64,000 bases of DNA from the NCBI GenBank assembly GCA_052174115.1, contig JBQMRX010000001.1, positions 62,001 through 126,000 on the forward strand, read 5' to 3'. Under the pieces are notes generated by a model. That model was not told the DNA's origin. It saw only the letters and a list, made by a program, of their open reading frames with translations, and ran no database searches. This stretch comes from Arsenophonus sp052174115 (GTDB taxonomy: Bacteria; Pseudomonadota; Gammaproteobacteria; Enterobacterales; Enterobacteriaceae). This document shows, in pieces, positions 30,909-41,351 of the stretch; position 1 is the first letter of the stretch, and each line of letters opens with the position of its first letter. A program made the position numbers and the translations under genes.

Positions 30909-31202
30909 TTACTTATGATCAAGAAAAGAATTCTCATTAATTATTCGATAAAAAGATTCTCCAGGTATAATCATACCAAGTTCAAGACGAGCTCGTTCCT
31001 CAATAGCTTCACTTCCATTATTTAAGTCATTTATTTCAGTGAATAAATATTCATTACGCTTTTTAGCTCTCATATTTAATATATTTAACGATATAACTTG
31101 ATTTTTTATACTTAAGTAGTCATGAATACCATTTTTACCAAACCATAGTGAATACTGTAACCAAAAAAACACTATTAATAACATTATCGTTAATTTATAC
31201 AC
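30909..31202 (-). CDS. ftsB: Cell division protein FtsB
   Basis: Small bitopic divisome protein that joins FtsL and FtsQ and links early and late septation. 97 residues: one N-terminal membrane segment (about 4-20), then GKNGIHDYL, a leucine-type coiled coil (about 30-65), and the conserved EERARLELGMIIPGESFYRI. E. coli FtsB has 103 residues. First gene of ftsB-ispD-ispF. FtsL and FtsQ are not in this window. Confidence 0.94.
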   Translation of the reverse strand: MYKLTIMLLIVFFWLQYSLWFGKNGIHDYLSIKNQVISLNILNMRAKKRNEYLFTEINDLNNGSEAIEERARLELGMIIPGESFYRIINENSFLDHK

Positions 31203-33093
31203 CTTAATTTACCTATAAGATTTACTTATTACGTTATAATTTACTTTATGATGATGGTAATTCATAATAGATATGAATTATTATTAAAAAGTTAAAAAAT
31301 AAATATAATAAAATTAAATTAAATTTCTTTATTGATAAAATAGAGATTTATAAGTTATATAATAAAATTATTTATTAGATAATAAATTGATAAGTTAAAA
31401 TATTTAATTAACAAAGTATTTTTTAATTAACAATAAATTATGTATAATTTTATTATCAGTTACAATATATATAAATATATTTTAATTTTATTATATTATA
31501 CTTAATTAATAAATTTATTAAATTATTTTTAATATATATAATAAGATTAATTAATTAAAATTATTTATATATTTATTTAAAAAAAATTCTATTAATATAA
31601 GTAATAATTTTTAAAATGATAATAATAATTTTTAAAGATTTTAATTTAATATTCTTTAATCTCTTCTTAGGTATTTAATAATTTTAAAAAAAAATAAATT
31701 ATAAAATATGATTAAAATCATAATAAAATTAAATTATAATTGTTACAAACTTGAATTTATATATATAAATATAGTTCATAATATTTAATATTAAGTACAT
31801 TAAATATTATTAAATAATATGTATATATTATAATTTATAAATTTTAATTGATATTTATAAATTAAAATCAATGTTAATTTTAATAAATTAAATTAATAAT
31901 AATTTTTAACAAAAACTACTCAATCGTTATTTTTAATTTTTTAATTAAATTTATCTACGATAACGGTTATTATTTTTTTATTTTAATTAAACGTACTTAA
32001 TATCAAATAAATATTATCTATGTTAAAATATTTTTTTTTTAAAAAAAGTAAAAATTATAACTATTAAAGTAATAATATTCATTATTTTATTTATGTATCA
32101 TATTAAAAATATAATTAATTGAATAATTTTGTAGTATTTTAAAAAAAATTTCTATTAAATATATTTTTTATAAATATTTTATTTTTTAATACATTAAATA
32201 ATTATGTTTTTAATTAATTAAAAATTCAGATTATAAATTAAAATATATGCTTTATTTAAAAAAGAATATTTAAATTAATTTAATGAAATAAAATTTCATA
32301 ACAACAATATCTTATTCTTTTTTTTTAAATATATTAATTATTATTTATTAAAGTAATTAATATTATTTTGATAATTATTATTAATAATATTACTATATTA
32401 TTTATTTTCAACTAATAAAATAAAGAACATATTTTATTAATTTTTAATTTTTTACAATATTACAATTTTATATTTAATAAAATATAAGAAATTATTATGC
32501 TTTGATATTAATCATTATATTCACTTTTATGATATTAATATAATTTTTTATTATCTTAAGTAAAATTAAAAAAACAAAAAATTATTTTAAAGTCATTAAT
32601 ATTATTTGATTAAATACATTGCTATTTTATTAATTAATATTATATATCTTAATATATATTTTACTTTTAACAAAAAAATCAGAATACTCGTTAATTAATA
32701 TAATTTTTATAAATTTAAATATCTTAAATATTATGATGCTCATTTGTAAATATTACATTATTGTTAATAATACTTTATTATCAAATTACTATACGTTATG
32801 AAATAAACAATAAAATAACAAGTAAACTAAAATATAAAATTCTATTTTTACAAATTATATTAATTATTATTATCTTATTTATAATTTTGTAATCATAAAA
32901 TGAGAATTTTTAATGATATTATATTAAATTTTATTTTATAATAAAAATTATTCAAATTATATATTTATTAAATATTTACTATTTATTAAAAAATATATTA
33001 ATAAAATTAATTTTTTAATCAAGATTAAAACAACAGAATTTTTAAATAATATTTAATATAAAAATATCAAATTAACGTATAACTTTATTAAAA
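31203..33093. other. 1.9-kb AT-rich spacer ftsB-yafD (synteny break)
   Basis: No gene, RNA or repeat that I can support. E. coli genes next to ftsB (ygbE, cys genes) and next to yafD are absent, so a rearrangement joint lies here. Confidence 0.6.
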
Positions 33094-33882
33094 TTATTTA
33101 ATAGTAAATTTAACAGAAATAGGATTATGGTCGGAAGATTCTGTTTTAATTACTTTTGTGTCGAGAAGAGTTAAATTTCGATAAAAAACATAATCTAATG
33201 GATACCCAAAAATTATAGTACGTTCATCAGTATCAAAGTTAACTTCTTTCATTTGTAAATTATATATAAAATGTTTAAGTATATTTATGCGTCGTCGACT
33301 CCAAGTGTTAAAATCTCCAGCAAAAATTACAGGACCTTGATGTCTTTTAATATACTCTCCTATATTATATAATTGACGATTATAAATATCAACACCAAAA
33401 CTAAAATTAACAGCATGGATATTAATAATCATTAAATTTTTATTATTATGTATACGATAAACGGTAATTAATGCTGATTTTGATAAACGAAGTAACGGTT
33501 CTTTTTCCTGCAATGGATAACAGTAAATTGGATGAGATTTTGCTAATGTCATTACTCCAGAAATATATTGAGAGAAAATAATCGCTGGAACTTGATCAGC
33601 AATTAAATCTTTAAATATGATAAATTCAAGAAGTTTAGGTGAAGTTTGTGCTTCTTGTAATAAAATTAAATGATTATCTATAACTAATTTATTTAAAAGT
33701 GAACGCCAATTAGGACGTTGTTGTTTATAAATATTCCATGAAACAATATTTAATTCATTACTTTCTGAAAATATTAACATCTTAATAGATATATTATTAT
33801 TAAGCGTATATTCAGATACAAATAAAATACGCTTTGTCGGCTGATCGGCGATATAACGAAAAGAACAAATTTTATTTACCAC
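33094..33882 (-). CDS. yafD: Endonuclease/exonuclease/phosphatase-family protein YafD
   Basis: Member of the metal-dependent EEP phosphohydrolase fold; the biological role of YafD is not settled. 262 residues against 266 in E. coli with close agreement: SWNIYKQQRPNW, LLQEAQTSP with the metal-binding Glu, INIHAVNFSFGVD, the catalytic AGDFNTWSRRR and the terminal SSDHNPISV. The first usable codon is GTG at 33882, which overlaps the AAGGTGG ribosome-site-like sequence, too close to be normal; the fourth codon after it is an ATT at better spacing. So the true start is uncertain by a few codons. It keeps its E. coli neighbour tRNA-Asp (211 bases away) while dkgB and yafC between them are deleted. 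Confidence 0.93.
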   Translation of the reverse strand: MVNKICSFRYIADQPTKRILFVSEYTLNNNISIKMLIFSESNELNIVSWNIYKQQRPNWRSLLNKLVIDNHLILLQEAQTSPKLLEFIIFKDLIADQVPAIIFSQYISGVMTLAKSHPIYCYPLQEKEPLLRLSKSALITVYRIHNNKNLMIINIHAVNFSFGVDIYNRQLYNIGEYIKRHQGPVIFAGDFNTWSRRRINILKHFIYNLQMKEVNFDTDERTIIFGYPLDYVFYRNLTLLDTKVIKTESSDHNPISVKFTIK

Positions 33883-34092
33883 CTTAAATGATTATTAATG
33901 ATTAAATAATTATTATTTTACTTTATAAAAATATATGATAAATAATCATTAATTTAATGGTATAATTATATTTTAAAATTAAAGAAAATAAAAATTAAAT
34001 ATCTTTAAAATATTTATATTTTTGATAAATTATTTTTTTTAAATAATAAAACAATATAATATTTTTAATAGAACTTATATTTTTGATATTAT

Positions 34093-34169
34093 TGGCGGTG
34101 CGAACGGGACTCGAACCCGCGACCCCCGGCGTGACAGGCCGATATTCTAACCAACTGAACTACCGCACC
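34093..34169 (-). tRNA. tRNA-Asp (anticodon GTC)
   Basis: 77 bases including an encoded CCA. The cloverleaf is complete: acceptor GGTGCGG paired with TCGCACC (last pair G-U), D-arm GTTCAGTTGGTTAGAAT, anticodon loop CTGTCAC giving GTC, and T-arm GGGTTCGAGTCCC. It closely matches the E. coli tRNA-Asp genes aspT/U/V. In E. coli aspU is the last gene of the rrnH operon, upstream of dkgB, yafC and yafD, and it has the same orientation to yafD here. No rRNA gene precedes it, so it must now use its own promoter, which I could not identify. It stands out as the most GC-rich stretch of the window. Confidence 0.98.
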
Positions 34170-34393
34170 ATTTAATTTTATTAAAATTTTTCATTAATTT
34201 TAAGTTAAAATATATTAGTCTTCTTATACTTAAATTAAAAAAACTACACATTAATATTGATAGTAATAATTCACATATAATTTTAATTATAATTATATCT
34301 AATAAAATATATATTTTATTTACATAAAAAATTATAAATAAATTATTTTTTGTTTTTTATTTCTAATATAAGTTAAATAAAACTTATAGTATT

Positions 34394-34417
34394 AATTCTT
34401 ATCTTAAGATAAGAATT
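34394..34417. repeat. 24-base perfect palindrome upstream of tRNA-Asp
   Basis: Two 12-base arms, AATTCTTATCTT and its complement, meet without a spacer. It is about 225 bases upstream of the tRNA gene. Possible terminator or processing hairpin left from the lost rRNA operon; that is a guess. Confidence 0.5.
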
Positions 34418-36082
34418 TTACTTAATATAATAAAATATACTTTTATTAACATAAAAATTATATATTAACTATTTTATCCATTTAAAATTTTTTGTATTAG
34501 AAATAACTTCTTTAATTTATATCCTTTATTTATAATATATATAAATTAAACTATTTTGATAATATTTTAAATTATAAATTAGTATAGTGAATTTTATTTC
34601 ATATAAATAACAAATTAAACTCATATTTATTTAATAAATTAGAAATAAAAATATAATAAATAAATATTAAAATAATAAAAATAATTATTAATATAAATTT
34701 GTGATATTTATTACTTATTACTTCTGAAATATATTTCGTCTATTTATAAATTGACAATTTATTTAAAATAAATGAATCACTAATATTTATTTTATATATA
34801 TATTTATACTGTCCATTCAAAAAAATCAAATTAAGACTTATATTTTCATATTTACTTGATAGATTAAATTACTAAATATATACTCTTATTAGATAAAATT
34901 ATATTTTTATGCTATTATAATAAAATATTAAAAAATATTGCTTTAAGATTATCATCATGTAGAAATCGCTGTTTAAATGTTAAATTTTTCTATTTATTCT
35001 ATATAAATTAACATTAATATTTAGCATAAAATAATAAAATATTATTTAGAATATTTATATTTATAACTATTATAATCATACCTATGATTTGATTTACTAA
35101 TACTTTAAATCAAAAAATTTCTCATAAAATTATTGATTAATTAAATCTTTTATCATTACGATAATATTATACCATATATCTTTATTTTTATATTTTTAAA
35201 ATACTTTATTTTTAATAAAATTTTAAAATAAATTATTATATTATATTTAACTTTAAATTTAAATAGATTTTAATCTAAATAAATTAAAATACAATTTTTT
35301 ATAAATTATAATAAAGTTTTTAACTTATTTTTAAATAAAATTTTTTAAAATAAATTAGTATTATTTACTTAATCATTTGTATCAATTTTTATAGAATTAA
35401 TAATTACTTATCCATTAAAATATTAACTTAAAACTTAATATCTACCTCTGAAATCTTCATTAATTAATTTTTACTTATTAAATAAATATATCATATAATT
35501 TTTTATTATAAGAAAATAATAAATTTTTATTATAATAAAAATATAATATTTACAGAAAATAATTTAATAATTTTAGTATAAAAATGATTGTTATTTCAAC
35601 AATTAATATTAATTATGAATATAAACTATTTATATTTGATTATCTATTTTAATTATTTTATCTTTACTTGTAAAAATATTATTATTTCTAATAATCTTAA
35701 AAGATTTTTATCTTATTTTCTATAATTAATTTTAAAAAAAGTGTTTTTAGTAAAAAAATAATATTTTTATTATTAATGCAATAATTTATATATAATTTAG
35801 TTTAGTTAAATTTTTTACTTATAGTAAAATAATAATAAGTTATTATATTTTAAAATAATTGTTTTTAAAAAAATCTCTTAGCTATTTTAACTTTAAAAGT
35901 TTTCTTAATATTTAAAATATTTGATTTTTATAAAAGGTATTAGTATTTAATCTATTATTTTTATGATAACAATACATATATCTCTCAATATTAAGAGTTT
36001 TATTTCATGCCTATATAAATAGGAAGATTGATAAATAAAAGTATTCTAATCGCTCAAAAATAAATTTATAAAAATTATTATT

Positions 36083-36110
36083 TATCTAATTATTTTAAAA
36101 TAATTAGATA
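36083..36110. repeat. 28-base perfect palindrome followed by a T tract
   Basis: Arms TATCTAATTATTTT and complement (36083-36096, 36097-36110), followed on the plus strand by TTTTTAATA. Terminator-like, but with no gene near it. Confidence 0.5.
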
Positions 36111-37100
36111 TTTTTAATATTTAATTAATTTTATACTTACTTATACATAAATTTATTTTTTAATTTTTAAAAATAAATTAATTTAATCTTTTAATTAATA
36201 TTATTTATTTTTTAATCTTTCTTTTATTAAATCAATTAGTTTATCTATAACTCTTTTATATGATTAATCTTATGAATAATAATTACTAATGCATTATATA
36301 AAATGATATTAAATAACTTCCATTTACCAAATATAATAAATTTATCTTTATAAATCTATAAAGTAAATATTTAATTTCTAGAATAAAATTTTAATAATTT
36401 ATTATATACAATAAGTTATTAGATTATATATTAGATAGTTTTTTTATATTACTTTTTAATGATAATTTTAATTTTAATTTTTTTACTAAAGATATTTATA
36501 TTTTATTAACTAAAAATCTATCTTCTATGTTACTTTACTTTATTAAAATATTTTAAATATGTTTTTGATAACTATATTTTCTGAGTTCGTTTATTTAATA
36601 CTTTAATATTATGTATAAATATAATCTATTTATTATAACTAAATGTCTATCTATACAATAATCTTTAAATTAAAAATAATATTAACTTATTTATAAATGT
36701 AGAGAAATTAAAATTTTTAAAATTCTTTATACAAAAATATTTGTACATATATATTATGTTTCTTTCAATGAAAGAGTATATTATGTTTTATTTTTTAATT
36801 AAATAATTTATTTATTTTGAATAAATTATAATCTTAACGCTTAATATTTAAACTTAAGTTTTTAAATTTTAAAATATCTTGTTAAATTAATATAAATTAT
36901 CTTATTAATTGCTAATTAATATAAAATCAAATAATTATTTTTATTCTAAGTTAATAAAATTAATGTCAATTTATTTTATTTATATTAATAACTATAATCA
37001 GAGCAAATTATAAATAATTTTTTTAAATTAGTTTACATGCATAATAATTTATAAATTTTAGATTTTTTAATAAAATAAAACTACTAATCTTAATTAAATT

Positions 37101-37628
37101 TTACTTAAGAGCATTAAATTCACGTGCAAAACATTCAACTTTTTTCCAATCAGTATATTCAATTTCTTTATTTATGTTTGTTTCTCCGCTTGTTATTTTC
37201 ATAATAAATTGGATCATGATACGATCAAACCAGTTATAATTTTTATAAAAAAGTGCCCCGGCAAATACATTAATAATAGTTGGCCGCCACATAGTTTTAG
37301 CTAAAAATTTGCTTATATAAACATTTGTTTCAGGTGTATCTTTACCTTTTTTTCTTGCTGTTAAATTAACTGCAAAAAATACACTTGGCATTGTATTTAA
37401 CTCTTTTGTATAATTTTGTGCAAAATTTAATACTTTAGAATTGAAATGACCATAACGTACTGAAGCACCAACTAATACTTTTTTATAAATAGAAAGATTT
37501 AAATTTTTCTTCATATTTAAATTTATTACATCACATTTCTTACCTTCTTTACATAAATATTCAGCAATTTTAAGTGTTATTTTTTTAGTCTGACCATTTT
37601 CGCTAGAATAAAGTAACAAATAATTCAT
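37101..37628 (-). CDS. hemG: Protoporphyrinogen oxidase, flavodoxin-like (HemG)
   Basis: Oxidises protoporphyrinogen IX to protoporphyrin IX using FMN and the membrane quinone pool, the step before haem formation. 175 residues with a flavodoxin fold: the FMN-phosphate loop YSSENGQTKKI at the start, VGASVRYGHFNSKV, and FAGALFYKNYNWFDRIMIQFIMK, the long basic insert that sets HemG apart from flavodoxins. E. coli HemG has 181 residues. It follows trkH by 29 bases on the same strand, as in E. coli. Its quinone partner should be ubiquinone, and ubi genes are retained nearby. Confidence 0.95.
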   Translation of the reverse strand: MNYLLLYSSENGQTKKITLKIAEYLCKEGKKCDVINLNMKKNLNLSIYKKVLVGASVRYGHFNSKVLNFAQNYTKELNTMPSVFFAVNLTARKKGKDTPETNVYISKFLAKTMWRPTIINVFAGALFYKNYNWFDRIMIQFIMKITSGETNINKEIEYTDWKKVECFAREFNALK

Positions 37629-37657
37629 AATATGTTACCCATAAGTTAAATAAATAA

Positions 37658-39109
37658 TTATTCTCGCCAAAAAGTTGGCGTGAAAAGAACAAGTAAAGTA
37701 AAAATTTCTAATCGGCCAAATAACATAGTGGCTATTAAAATCCATTTTCCAAATGTATTCATAGTACTAAAATTTTCAGCTACTGATCCTAATCCTGAAC
37801 CTAAATTATTTAATGTTGCTGCAATTGAAGAAAATGCAGAAAATTCATCTACACCAGTAGCAATTAATAATAATAAACTTATAATAAAAACTAATGCATA
37901 AGCAGAAAAAAAACCCCAAACAGCTTCAATAATACGCTCAGGTAATGCCATAGAGCCTAATTTTATCGTATAAACAGCATTCGGATGAACCAACCGTTTT
38001 AATTCTCGTGAACCCTGTAAAAATAATAATAAAATTCGAATAACTTTTAATCCACCTCCGGTTGATCCAGCACATCCTCCTATAAAAGTAGCATAAAGTA
38101 ATAATATTGGCAAAAAAAGTGGCCAATTAGCAAATCCATCAGTACTAAAACCAGCGGTTGTTACTACAGAGACAACTTGAAAAAAAGTTTGATCAAGTGT
38201 TTGTAGTAATGATTCATAAACAGAATAATATAAAAGCATTAATGTACAAATAACTATTAACACTAATTGAAAACTAATAAATACTCTAAATTCATAATCA
38301 TGCCAATAAATCATTAAACTACGACCTGATAAAACAGCAAAATGAAGACAAAAATTACATCCAGAAATTAATAAAAAAATAGCAATTATTATATTAATAA
38401 CAGGACTATTAAAATAACCAATATTTTGTTCATGAGTTGAAAATCCACCGATAGACACGATAGAGAAACTATGAGATATAGCATCAAAAACATTCATACC
38501 AGCACCCCATAATACTATTGCACATACTATTGTAAGTAAAATATAAATTAACCAAAGTGTTTTTGCTGTTTCTGCAATTCTTGGGCACATTTTGTTATCT
38601 TTAAGTGGTCCAGGCATTTCTGCTCGATAAAGTTGCATACCACCTACACCTAATAAAGGTAATATAGCTACTGCTAAAACAATAATTCCCATTCCACCAA
38701 ACCATTGTAACATTTGTCGATAAAATAGTATTCCTTTTGGTAAAGTATCTAATTCAATTAAAATAGTTGCTCCAGTCGTTGTTAAACCAGAAAAAGATTC
38801 AAAAAAAGCATCGGTAGTAGAAAGATTTAGTTGATCAGAAAAAATAAAAGGTAATGACCCAATACTACCCAATACGGTCCAAAAAAGACTAACAATCAGA
38901 AAACCTTCTTTAGGTTTTAGATCATATTGATTATTTTTATTTGGTATCCATAATAATAAACCTATAATTAATGTAGTGATAAAAGTTTGACTAAAAACGT
39001 TTTTACCTACATCGTGATAAATTAATCCTACTATCCATGGAATAATCATAGTAACAGAAAATAAAATAATAAGCAGTCCAATAATTCGGATTATTTCTCG
39101 AAAATGCAT
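37658..39109 (-). CDS. trkH: Trk system potassium uptake protein TrkH
   Basis: Membrane pore subunit of the low-affinity Trk K+ channel, gated by the cytosolic NAD/ATP-binding protein TrkA, which is not in this window. 483 residues, exactly the E. coli length, with four repeated membrane-pore-membrane units; filter-like motifs are seen in GLTTTGATIL, SIGGFSTH, VTTAGFSTDGF and LNNLGSGLG. The ATG has AAGGA seven bases upstream. First of the trkH-hemG pair. In E. coli yigZ and pepQ come before it; only a possible scrap of yigZ remains. Confidence 0.97.
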   Translation of the reverse strand: MHFREIIRIIGLLIILFSVTMIIPWIVGLIYHDVGKNVFSQTFITTLIIGLLLWIPNKNNQYDLKPKEGFLIVSLFWTVLGSIGSLPFIFSDQLNLSTTDAFFESFSGLTTTGATILIELDTLPKGILFYRQMLQWFGGMGIIVLAVAILPLLGVGGMQLYRAEMPGPLKDNKMCPRIAETAKTLWLIYILLTIVCAIVLWGAGMNVFDAISHSFSIVSIGGFSTHEQNIGYFNSPVINIIIAIFLLISGCNFCLHFAVLSGRSLMIYWHDYEFRVFISFQLVLIVICTLMLLYYSVYESLLQTLDQTFFQVVSVVTTAGFSTDGFANWPLFLPILLLYATFIGGCAGSTGGGLKVIRILLLFLQGSRELKRLVHPNAVYTIKLGSMALPERIIEAVWGFFSAYALVFIISLLLLIATGVDEFSAFSSIAATLNNLGSGLGSVAENFSTMNTFGKWILIATMLFGRLEIFTLLVLFTPTFWRE

Positions 39110-40649
39110 GAGTTGTTCCTTGAGAATCTAATTATAATATTAAGATTTAAGGATTAAATTTAATTTTAGATTTAGTTAAATTATGTAAATTATTAGTAAG
39201 TTTTTTAATATTTTTAAAATAATAATATCAAAAATTATATTTTAATATATTTTTATAAAATAATCTATTTTAATAATTATTTTTATTATTTAATAAATAA
39301 TTTTGTATAGTTAGATTAATAATATATTAAATACTATTTATGAGAATTTTACTATATTTTTAAAAATTTAACATTTATTAAATAAAAAATATTTTATAAA
39401 TTTTAATCAACCTTTAATAATTTAACTTATTTAAAAAAAAATAAAAAAATATACTAAATAATTATTATGATATTATTTAAGTATTTATATTTAAATAAAT
39501 TAAATAGAATTTTTATTATAAAATATATCAATATATTTATTTTTAAAAAAAATTACATATCATATTTTAATTTTATTTTTTATAAATAATGATAATAATA
39601 TTTATTATTAATATTATTATATAATATAAAAATAAAATTTATTTTTTATAAATATTAATAAATAATTCTTTTTATAAACATTTATTATAAAATAAAGATA
39701 AAATATAATCATGCATAATTTAAATTATGAAGAAAGAAAAATTTTATAATAATTTGTTTTTAATATTATTTAATTTATTTATATTTTTAATAAAAAATTT
39801 ATTTTATAGATGTATTATACTTTGTTATTATAAATAATAAAACATAGACAAAGTAACCATAAAATAATTATCATATAAAATATAATTAATATATTTAAGA
39901 AATAAAATGTATAATATAATAGAAAAATTAAACATGATACTATCATATTTAATTAAATATTTTATTTTTAAATAAAAATAAGTAAATTATTTATATTATA
40001 AAATTAATTTTAATAAAAATGAAATTTATTAAAAATATAATTATTAAAATAAGTAATTATTGTTTTTGATAAAAATAAAATAATATTGATAATATATATT
40101 TATAATATATATTATCTAATAAATATTATAATAAAAATATAATATTTTTCAAAGTAATTACTATATTATTAATTTATATTTTAATTTATTATTTTATAAT
40201 AATATTTAACTATATCTATAATTGATTTATATAAATATTAAATAAAATCGCAAAATGTTATTATTGTATATCATAAATATATAAATATTATTTTTATTAA
40301 AAATATGATATATACAATATATTTTTATATTATAAAATAATAATCATAATCTAATTATAATTAATTAATATTATTAATTTTTTATTTTATAAAAATTTAA
40401 TTAATCTAATACATTTAAATTTAATCTTTAATATCATTTTACATTTTAATTTATATTAAAAATTAGATATTATTATTAAATATCATATTAATTCTATATC
40501 AATATTATTAGTAAATTTATTCTAAAAGATAAAAAATAAAAATAAAAAATAAAATTTGATATAATCCAATGTATTATAAGATGAAATTATTATGTTATGC
40601 TTCCTTATCTAAAAGACATAAAATAAAATATTTTATTATGTTACTATAT
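39110..40649. other. 1.5-kb AT-rich spacer trkH-fre
   Basis: E. coli has yigZ, pepQ, fadB and fadA here. A possible C-terminal scrap of yigZ lies at 39147-39190. The rest is simple A/T sequence without a recognisable remnant. Confidence 0.55.
39147..39190 (-). pseudogene. yigZ: Possible C-terminal trace of yigZ
   Basis: Just upstream of trkH the minus strand reads LHNLTKSKIKFNP then TAA. This resembles LADFSRGSLQLLA near the end of YigZ in every position by class (Asp/Asn, Ser/Thr, Arg/Lys, Leu/Ile), and yigZ is the gene before trkH in E. coli. The match is short and could be chance. Confidence 0.22.
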
Positions 40650-41351
40650 TCAAATGAATTCAAATGCATCGCCATAAAGATATTTAAGATTAATATTTTT
40701 TTCACTACAAAAACGATCCTTAGCTATTTTAACCATTTCAAAACATCCAGCGATATAAATTTCATATTTTGTAAGAGAAGTAAAATCATCTAGTACAGCA
40801 CTTAAAACTGTACCTGTACGTCCACGCCAATTTGATTCATAATATTCAATAACAGGAATAATTTTTATATTTTGATAACGTTTTGAAAGATTTTGTAATT
40901 CAACTAAATCATATAAGTCTTTTAATCTTTTCCCACCCCAATATAAAGTAATATCTCTGTCAGAATTTTCTTCTAATGCTGCATATAAAATAGCACGAAT
41001 ATAAGAAAATCCTGTTCCTCCAGCAATAAGAATTATTGTTTTTTTACTTTTTTCTCGAAACCAAGCTTTACCATGAGGTATATCAATATTAATATTGTTC
41101 TGTGTGAAAATATATTTCATTACTTCCATAGTATAAAAATTAAATTTTGATCCACCAATATGAAGCTCAATTATTTTTTTTTCTGAAGGAATTGAAGCTA
41201 ATGAAAACGAACACTTATTATATTCATTCATAATAATCATTAAATATTGGCCGGCACGAAATGAAAATTGACCTTCAGGTAATAATCGAACACGATAAAC
41301 TGTATCAGTGATAGTTTCAATAGAAATCACCTTACAACTTAATATCGTCAT
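40650..41351 (-). CDS. fre: NAD(P)H-flavin reductase Fre
   Basis: Uses NAD(P)H to reduce free FMN or FAD. Reduced FMN is also the starting material for prenylated FMN, the cofactor of UbiD, so the pairing with ubiD makes sense. 233 residues, the E. coli length: FAD-like domain with FSFRAGQYLMIIM, DIPHGKAWF, the nucleotide-binding LIAGGTGFSYIRA and the end GDAFEFI. Its ATG lies inside the end of ubiD (20-base overlap), so translation is coupled. The E. coli residue series Arg46-x-Tyr-Ser is partly changed (CSFSLAS), as in E. coli (PFSMAS). Confidence 0.96.
   Translation of the reverse strand: MTILSCKVISIETITDTVYRVRLLPEGQFSFRAGQYLMIIMNEYNKCSFSLASIPSEKKIIELHIGGSKFNFYTMEVMKYIFTQNNINIDIPHGKAWFREKSKKTIILIAGGTGFSYIRAILYAALEENSDRDITLYWGGKRLKDLYDLVELQNLSKRYQNIKIIPVIEYYESNWRGRTGTVLSAVLDDFTSLTKYEIYIAGCFEMVKIAKDRFCSEKNINLKYLYGDAFEFI

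Larger units (their letters stand above)
34170..37100. other. 2.9-kb AT-rich spacer tRNA-Asp-hemG (site of a lost rRNA operon)
   Basis: No rRNA-like sequence remains. By comparison with E. coli, hemG is followed by rrnA and aspU is preceded by rrnH, so an rRNA operon is expected exactly here. Visible structures: a 24-base perfect palindrome at 34394-34417, a 28-base one at 36083-36110, and a CCTAT/ATAGG mini-hairpin near 36010-36023. Confidence 0.6.

Noticed and set aside
34170..37100. Remaining 5S/16S/23S rRNA sequence upstream of tRNA-Asp.
   Set aside because: No GC-richer rRNA-like block is visible on either strand; only the tRNA is left.
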